In this document: in pieces, positions 58,069-64,000 of the stretch
Numbering within the stretch: the first letter of the stretch is position 1
Layout: each line of letters begins with the position of its first letter
NCBI GenBank assembly: GCA_026724425.1
Contig: JAIUCV010000354.1
Span: forward strand, 620,001-684,000
From: Erythrophleum ivorense
Taxonomy: Eukaryota > Streptophyta > Magnoliopsida > Fabales > Fabaceae
DNA length: 64,000 nt
Direction: 5' to 3'
The notes under the pieces: model-generated
The model's database searches: none
Seen by the model: only the letters and a program-made list of their open reading frames with translations
What the model was told of the DNA's origin: nothing
Made by a program: the position numbers and the translations under genes

Positions 58069-58570
58069 TTTGGGCTCGGAAGAAGATGAATCGGAAAGTT
58101 TGGAGATCGCTCGGAAAGTTCGAAGACGGCGATGCGAAACGATTCACACCGGCGGAGCAAACGAAGAACACTAATGAAATTTGAGGACAAGAAAAGAAAA
58201 ATCTAGAGAGAGAGAGAGTTCTACCTTTTTCTTGATTTGGAGAGAGAGCGAGATGAGAAAAATGAGCCCCGGGTTCTAATATTTATAAAGTCTTGGCGCG
58301 TGGGCGCGTCGGTTCAGGAAGGCGAAACGGCATGACCTAATTCCCGCCCGATTTCTAGGGTTTCGCCGAACTCAGCGGGCCCCAAGACGCTTCGGATCCC
58401 TCAGCCGGTTAAAATAATGATTCTACGACATCGTTTAGAAGAAAGACGAGCCAGATTCTCTCGGAAAGACGAGCCGAATACGTCGACGGCCCGGTTCAAA
58501 TGATAACATTTTTCTGATAAACTTATAGCTCGCCACTCTTATACATAAGACTAGCGAGCTGGGGGCAAAT
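58069..58570 (-). promoter_or_regulatory. Upstream region of the antisense gene, next to the 3' LTR
   Basis: About 500 bases between the antisense gene's ATG and the LTR, conserved in copy A (22268-22772). On the minus strand a TATA-like ATATTTATAGAAG/ATAAATATTAG lies at about 58279-58290, followed by a pyrimidine-rich CTCTCTCTCTAGA leader: a promoter-like layout that stands alone from the LTR. The element's polypurine tract (AGCTGGGGGCAAAT) is at 58557-58570. Confidence 0.6.
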
Positions 58571-59033
58571 TGTTGGGGTCAGATTTCCCTCCATCACATT
58601 ATCGTTCGAACCGGCGTGATCAAAGCGAGCCGGGCCGAACCGACTAAACCAGAAAATCGGGAAGAAACCTATCGACGGGCCGAGCCAACATCCAGCATAG
58701 CGATTCGAGCCGAGGCCCATCGAAGAAAGCCCATATTCGAAGCTTTCCGTAAACATAAGTCGGCGCGAGCAGAAATGGAAAGTTTCATAATGGAAAATTT
58801 ACTTTAATCTTGTAAAGTCGGTTCCTATTCTCTTATAAATAGGAACCGATGTCAATTGTTTTCGGGATCACTTTTTACCCACAGCAAAGGCATACGCCAT
58901 AAATAATACAGCTCGCATAACAGCTAATAATAAAAACCATCTTTGGCTCGTCTTCTTCGTATTTAATCAATAGAATTTCTCGGCTCTCTCTAAAAACGAA
59001 CTAAACAATATTGCGCAAGTTTCGGCTCGCACA
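58571..59033 (+). repeat. Tat 3' LTR
   Basis: 463 bp, the same length as the 5' LTR, with six substitutions by eye. It is followed by AAGAC, the mutated target duplication of ACGAC. Confidence 0.92.
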
Positions 59034-59038
59034 AAGAC

Positions 59039-59308
59039 CCGCTGCTCGCCCATCGCGACCACGACCACGGCCACGACCACGGCCTGCATCCATCTCTCTG
59101 CACTTCCACCAAGTACAGAAAATGAGCAAAGTCAGCTCACAAACACAAAACACAACACACAATATCCAACTCACTTACCGCGGAAAACTGGAAGACCGAG
59201 AGGATGAGACTAGACCACTAACTGACTAACTCACATAATCAATTAAACACATAGTTCAATTCCCCTAATGCTAACAGTCCTAAAACCGTATACGCTCTGA
59301 TACCAAAA
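59039..59308 (-). pseudogene. E2 primer-binding site, leader and gag start
   Basis: Minus strand: TGGTATCAGAGC (59294-59305) is the Met tRNA-type primer-binding site. The leader contains a strong donor-like GCG/GTAAGTGAG (about 59175-59184) and an acceptor-like GTGCAG just before the ATG at 59091-59093, so it may have a leader intron. The gag frame starts MDAGRGRGRGRGRDGRAAGR and is cut by the Tat element at 59038. Confidence 0.7.
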
Positions 59309-60629
59309 TGAAACAACCAAGCTTTTTTTTTTTTTTAAATAATTATCAATGCGGAAATTCTCGAAAGAAATCAATAATATTAAATCATAAATAATCCGTT
59401 CAACAAATAAACCAACAACCAATAACCAATAAAGAATAAGCAACCTAAACATCAGGTTTGCTACATTATTAAAATAAGACTAACACCCTAAAGTAATGAA
59501 TTCCTTGCTAGCCACAACAAGATAGCCAAAATCAAATTCCTAGTCTCCTCATCCTCTTCTCTCGGTCTCTTTCCGCGGAAGAACATTGCTGTTACCTGCA
59601 TCACATTGGAATAGAGATGTGTAAGTATTATCATAATTACTTAGTGAGTGGATCATCCTGCCTACAGGCCAAGTACGTCAAACACTAGACAATACATCAA
59701 CAACAATTAACAACAAGAACAATAAACAACAACAACAACCTCCAAGTCAGGAAAAACCCACGTTTCCTGACACCCCAGGTCGGTGTCGACCGACACCACA
59801 ATGGTGTCGATCGACGCCAGCCTTCTGACTGTCGATCAACACCCATCGAGTGTCGGTCGACACCAGCTCGACGACCAGACACCAGAAGCTACAAAACAGC
59901 GCATAGGAAAAGTACAAACTCGCAATCAAGGGTTTTCAACGCCCCAATACAATCCAAAACACGATTTCCAATAAGAACAATTCAATAACACAATACAATC
60001 TCAAAACCAAGGAATCTCTAGTGATAAACGGATCTACAGTCACGCACTCACCTTGAAAAGGATTAGAAGGAAGGAAAGGAGACGAAACAATGAAGAACAG
60101 CAACAGAACAAGCCTCAAAACTCAGAAATCGCCCAAGAAATCACCTCATTCTCTCTGAAAACTCTCTGCCTCGAAAAAGTGACTTCTCACGCGACCACGG
60201 GATTTTAAATCGCGACTTAGGGCTTCCAAACCCTCAACCGGAACAAAACCAGCAGACTTAAATCAAACCGGTCGATTTTCCAATAACCAGTGTCGATCGA
60301 CACCCTTCCTTGGTGTCGGTCGACACCCATCGACCATACCAACTCAAACCACAATCAAACGCGCAATCGACTTAAACCGGAATCGAACCTGATAACCGGT
60401 GTCGATCGACACACCCCTTTGGTGTCGATCGACACTAGGTGCGCAAGAGCTTTTTTTACACATTTTATTTGAGATGATTGAACCTTAAACCGACTGTACA
60501 AAAATCAAACAAGAACATGTACAATCAATCCTCAATTCACACCTCAAAGAGCGTATGTAATCGACTCCCGAATCCCTAATGTCGCCCGATACCACTTCTA
60601 ACACAACTTTCTGGTTCGCGGATGTTACA
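59309..60629 (-). repeat. E2 5' LTR with palindromic motif clusters
   Basis: 1,321 bp. On the minus strand it starts TGTAACATCCGCGAACC and ends TTGTTTCA, next to the primer-binding site. It contains eight copies of the near-palindrome GGTGTCGATCGACACC in two clusters. No second LTR copy is in the window, so the left end is set by the primer-binding site and the right end by the TGTAAC start and the return of E1 coding sequence. Confidence 0.75.
59781..60436. repeat. Two clusters of a GGTGTCGATCGACACC palindrome
   Basis: Copies with up to two changes at about 59781, 59803, 59830 and 59851 (first cluster) and about 60291, 60312, 60399 and 60421 (second cluster). The pairs are spaced about 21 to 22 bases apart, centre to centre. 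The motif is self-complementary. Confidence 0.88.
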
Positions 60630-61345
60630 AGAGTATACGGTGGGTCTGAGGTTTTTGGACAGACTGCAGTTGAGGTTTTTGGACTTGACTCAGGGTGAGA
60701 GGTCTGTACGGGAGTACGATGCAGAGTTCTGCAGGTTGGTGATTCATTCTGGTGGTGAGCTGATTAGTGAGCGGGCTTTGATGTCGAGGTTTCTTCAGGG
60801 ACTTCGGAGGAACATCAGGACTCAGTGCAGAGGTCGTATGTACCACACTAGAGCTGGTTTAGTGGAGTTGGCAGCTTCCATTGAGGAGGATTTGCGTGAG
60901 CCGGTGAGTTCGGCAGTTGTTCCAGCTGCGGTTACTTCTGCTACCCATCCTCGGGGCCAGCAGCAGCATCAGCAGCGTAGAGGTTACAGTTCTGGTTATG
61001 GCAGGGGTGACACGCCTGCGCAGGGCCAGAAGAGGAGAGCAGAGGAGATATCTGCTAGTAGCCAGAGTACAGGTGGTTGCTTTGGTTGTGGGAGTCTGGA
61101 TCACAGAGTTGATACTTGCCCCAAGAGGGCGGGATCCAGAGAGACTTCGGTGTGCTTCTATTGCAGGGAGCCAGGGCACATCAAACCCATGTGTCCCAAC
61201 TTACAGCAGAGGGCAGTGGCAGCAGCGATTCAGCCGTTGGCTATTCAGTCGGCAGCTCAGGTTGCAGCGTTGCAGTCAGGTGGAGCGCCGCGGGTTTATA
61301 CTCCGGGAGAGGTGAGCCAGACCAGCCAGTCAGGCCAGATCACAG
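60630..61345 (+). pseudogene. E1 Gag, C-terminal part
   Basis: About 239 codons, open but without the natural N-terminus, because the upstream bases belong to the E2 LTR. The capsid end reads LTQGERSVREYDAEF and RFLQGLRRNIRTQC. A basic, Gln/Gly-rich linker follows, then two CCHC knuckles: CFGCGSLDHRVDTC and CFYCREPGHIKPMC. If not spliced, the frame ends at TAA 61369-61371. An intron at 61346-61462 would join it to protease. Confidence 0.8.
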
Positions 61346-61462
61346 GTAAAATCTTTGACTCAAACATGTAAATTCCTTAAGGTAGAATTTTTGGGTGTTG
61401 TCTGTTTCTGTTATTTTACTGTGATAGAGTTGGAGGTTCTCAACACTTGTGGAATTGTGTAG

Positions 61463-64000
61463 GGACCTTGTTAGTTGGTGGATTTGAGTCTCACGTGTTG
61501 TTTGACTCGGGAGCATCTAATTACTTCATTACTCCGGAGAGAGCTGAGAGTAGTGGTATTCGGAGTAGCAATGGCGAGGCTTCAGGCTTTGTCAAGGTGG
61601 CCGGTGGTGGTTTTCTGGCTACTTCGGGCAGAGCTAGAGCAGTTGATGTGCGGATTGCGGGGCAGTCTATGCCAGCGGATTTAGTCATCAGTCCAGTGGA
61701 GCTGTATGACGTGATTTATTGGATGGACTGGTTATCTTCTTACCGAGTTCATCTGGATTGCTACAGAGGTAGAGTTGTGTTTGAGCGGGATGCAGGGAGG
61801 TTGGTTTATCAGGGAGTGAGACCGACTTCAGGGAGTATAGTGATCTCAGCTATTCAGGCAGAGCAAATGTTAGAGCGGGGCTGCGAAGCCTATTTGGCGA
61901 CGATTACTATGACAGAGTCCAGTGGTGAGGTGGTTCTGCAGGATATTCAGATTGGTCGGGATTTTGAGGATGTATTTCGGTCGCTGAAGGGATTGCCACC
62001 ATCTCGGTCAGATCCTTTCACGATTGATTTAGAGCCCGAGACATCTCTGATATCGAAGACACCTTACAGGATGGCTCCAGCAGAGATGGCAGAGCTGAAG
62101 AAGTAGCTAGAGGACCTTTTGAGTAAAGGGTTCATCAGACCGAGTGTTTCGCCGTGGGGAGCACCAGTGTTGTTTGTGAAGAAGAAGGATGGCAGTTTTC
62201 GGTTGTGCAATGATTACCGGGGACATAACCGAGTCACAGTGAAGAACAGGTACCCACTTCCGAGGATTGATGAGTTGTTGGATCAGTTGAGAGGGGCTAC
62301 TTGGTTCTCCAAGATTGACTTGGCATCGGGTTATCATCAGATTCCGATAGATGAGGCAGATGTCCGGAAGACAGCCTTTCGGACGAGGTATGGGCATTTC
62401 GAGTTTGTGGTCATGCCTTTTGGTTTGACTAATGCGCCGGCAGCTTTTATGAGATTGATGAACGACGTGTTCAGGGAGTTTCTGGATGTGTTTGTCATCA
62501 TTTTCATAGATGATATTTTGGTGTATTCGAGGAGTCCAGAGGAGCATGCGACACATTTGAGGCTTGTTTTGGAGAAGCTTCGGGAGCAAAAGCTTTTTGC
62601 TAAGTTGAGCAAGTGCAGCTTTTGGCAGAGAGAGATGGGTTTTCTCGGCCACATTGTTTCTGCAGAGGGAGTTTCTGTGGATCCGGCTAAGATTGAGGCC
62701 ATCAGAGATTGGCCTAGACCGAGTAGTGCTACCGAGATCAGGAGTTTTCTTGGTTTAACAGGCTACTACAGGAGGTTCGTCAAGGGTTTTGCGAGTATGT
62801 CTCAGCCGATGACGAGTTTGACTGGCAAGGATGTGCCGTTTGTGTGGTCGCATGAGTGCGAGGAGAGCTTTAGGAAGCTCAAGGAGATGTTGACTAGTAC
62901 ACCAGTTTTGGCATTACCCGATCCGGGGAAGCCTTATGTAGTGTACACAGATGCTTCAGGTGTTGGGCTTGGTTGTGTTTTGATGCAGGAGGGCAGAGTC
63001 ATTGCCTATGCTTCGAGGCAGTTGCAGGACAGTGAGCGCAACCGTCCTACACATGATCTTGAGTTGGGAGCAGTGGTTTTTTCACTCAATATTTGGAGGT
63101 CTTATCTTTATGGAGGTAGAGTGCAGATCTTTACAGATCACAAGAGTCTACAACATATCTTTACTCAGCCTTTGCTGAATGCGAGGCAGACGCGTTGGGT
63201 GGAGTTTCTGGCAGACTATGACCTGGATATTGTTTATCATCCAGGCAAGGCCAACTTGGTGGCAGATGCTTTGAGTCGACCGAGGGTTGATTCAGATAGA
63301 GAGCGTGGTGTTGAGGTTTTGGTCAGCGAGATTAGTACATTGCGGCTATGTGCTATTTCAGAGGAGCCTTTGGGTTTGGAGGCAGCTGATCAGGCAGATT
63401 TACTCAGTACGATCAGAGTGGCTCAGCAGAGTGATCAGGGTTTGATCGATGCTTCGCAGGTGTCTGGTTCTGAGTATCAGGTCTCTTCGAATGGGACTAT
63501 CTTGGTTCGTGGGCGAGTTTGTGTGCCCAAGGATGTGGAGTTGAGGCAGGAGGTTTTGAGAGAGGCTCATTCGAGGAAATTTTCGATTCATCCGGGTGCG
63601 ACCAAGATGTACCGTGACCTCAAACGGTATTATCATTGGGTTGTGATGAAGAGAGATGTGGCAGATTGGGTTGCGAGGTGCAACCCTTGTTCTTTGGTCA
63701 AGGCAGAGCATCAGGTGCCTAGTGGTCTTTTGCAGAGTTTGCCCATTCCAGAGTGGAAGTGGGATATGATCACTATGGATTTTGTTGTGGGATTGCCTAT
63801 CTCACTGACTTTTGATGCTATTTGGGTCATTGTGGATCGCTTGACCAAGTCAGCACATTTCTTGGCCATCAAAAAGACAGATGGAGCGGCTGTTTTGGCA
63901 AGAAAGTTTGTGCGAGAGATTGTGAGGCTGCATGGAGTGCCAGCCAGTATTGTGTCGGATAGAGATCCGAGGTTTGCTTCAGAGTTTTGGAGGGCATTTC
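61463..64000 (+). pseudogene. E1 Pol: protease, RT, RNase H, integrase (incomplete)
   Basis: The protease has FDSGASNYFI at about 61500. The frame stops once, at TAG 62104-62106 (just before LEDLLSKGFIRPS), and is then open to the end of the window. RT has YPLPRIDELLDQL, VMPFGLTNAPAAF and the catalytic FIDDIL at about 62505. RNase H has TDASGVGLGCVLMQ at about 62950 and TDHKSL. The integrase zinc region reads HSRKFSIHPG ... CNPC at about 63570-63690. The core has its first Asp in ITMDFVVGLP (about 63775) and second in SDRDPRF (about 63960). The third catalytic residue and any chromodomain are outside the window. Confidence 0.9.

Larger units (their letters stand above)
34160..59033 (+). mobile_element. 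Complete Tat-lineage Gypsy element with two nested insertions
   Basis: The LTRs (34160-34622 and 58571-59033) are both 463 bp and differ at six positions by eye (about 1.3%). Without the insertions at 36112-42927 and 45869-52598 and their target repeats, the element is about 11.3 kb. Order: gag, protease, reverse transcriptase, RNase H, an additional archaeal-type RNase H, integrase, a G-rich tract, a long non-coding region, an intron-containing gene on the opposite strand, and the 3' LTR. The double RNase H and the antisense gene are features of the Tat/Ogre/Retand lineage. Pol has several lesions, so the copy is dead. Confidence 0.92.
34020..60629 (-). mobile_element. Tekay-type Gypsy element E2, split and truncated
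   Basis: Reverse-oriented. The 5' LTR is at 59309-60629, the primer-binding site at 59294-59305, the leader at 59094-59293 and the gag start at 59093. The gag frame runs to 59039, is interrupted by the Tat element (34160-59033) and resumes at 34159-34020, where Athila sequence cuts it off. The Tat insertion made a 5-bp duplication (ACGAC at 34155-34159; mutated to AAGAC at 59034-59038), and the Gly/Arg-rich frame continues across it. E2 itself lies in the gag of the forward element E1, whose coding sequence begins right after 60629. Confidence 0.75.
60630..64000 (+). mobile_element. Tekay-type Gypsy element E1, partial
   Basis: Forward gag-pol, cut on the left by the E2 insertion and on the right by the window edge. 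The domain order gag (two zinc knuckles), protease, RT, RNase H, integrase, with GAVV-type RNase H and the HHCC of integrase, fits the Tekay/Del chromovirus lineage. A chromodomain would lie beyond the window. The coding sequence is well preserved (one stop seen). Confidence 0.85.

Overview
The window is nuclear DNA of a flowering plant, almost certainly a member of the Brassicaceae. Two host genes at the left end, a DC1 (Cys/His-rich C1) gene and an aldo-keto reductase closest to Arabidopsis AKR4C9, face each other tail to tail. From memory, Arabidopsis chromosome 2 has the same pair (the AT2G37770/AT2G37780 neighbourhood). Most of the rest is transposable elements: Copia, Athila, Tat and Tekay-type LTR elements, CACTA, PIF/Harbinger, Helitron and small inverted-repeat elements.

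Layout. 1-1.55 kb: a long foldback inverted repeat. 1.6-6.2 kb: a small MITE candidate, a duplicated 3' fragment of the reductase gene, the DC1 gene and the intact seven-exon reductase. 6.2-9.4 kb: a PIF/Harbinger element with both of its genes open. 9.2-11.6 kb: non-coding DNA with a possible leader and first exon of a lost or captured gene. 11.7-17.3 kb: a solo LTR (repeat ATAAC at both ends) holding a very young Copia element (repeat GATCT, LTRs with one mismatch in 151) whose single 1,495-codon frame has three TGA stops. 17.3-21.8 kb: AT-rich DNA with direct repeats, an inverted-repeat element and a non-autonomous Helitron.

21.8-64 kb is a pile of nested retrotransposons. A reverse-oriented, truncated Tat-lineage element (21.8-26.46 kb) abuts a truncated reverse Athila element (26.46-34.02 kb). 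From 34.02 kb a hierarchy can be read: a forward Tekay-type element (E1, coding from 60.6 kb past the right edge) was entered by a reverse Tekay-type element (E2, LTR at 59.3-60.6 kb). E2's gag was split by a complete 24.9-kb Tat element (34,160-59,033; 463-bp LTRs with six differences). That Tat element was in turn entered by a non-autonomous element with a 3.8-kb LTR (36,112-42,927; repeat GCCAC) and by a CACTA DNA transposon (45,869-52,598; repeat CTC).

The most unusual content is the antisense gene carried between integrase and 3' LTR by both Tat copies. It is about 930-940 codons long, has two short introns at the same places in both copies, a region resembling the 'putative gypsy type transposon' (Transposase_28) family, and a long coiled coil. 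Each copy is broken by a single different lesion. Also notable: a CACTA element with an apparently complete TNPA-type gene but a TNPD gene lacking its catalytic domain, surrounded by dense arrays of a TTTGCGACG motif; a Tekay-type LTR with eight near-palindromes; and a likely intron at the gag/protease boundary of E1. No rRNA gene, tRNA gene or CRISPR array was seen.
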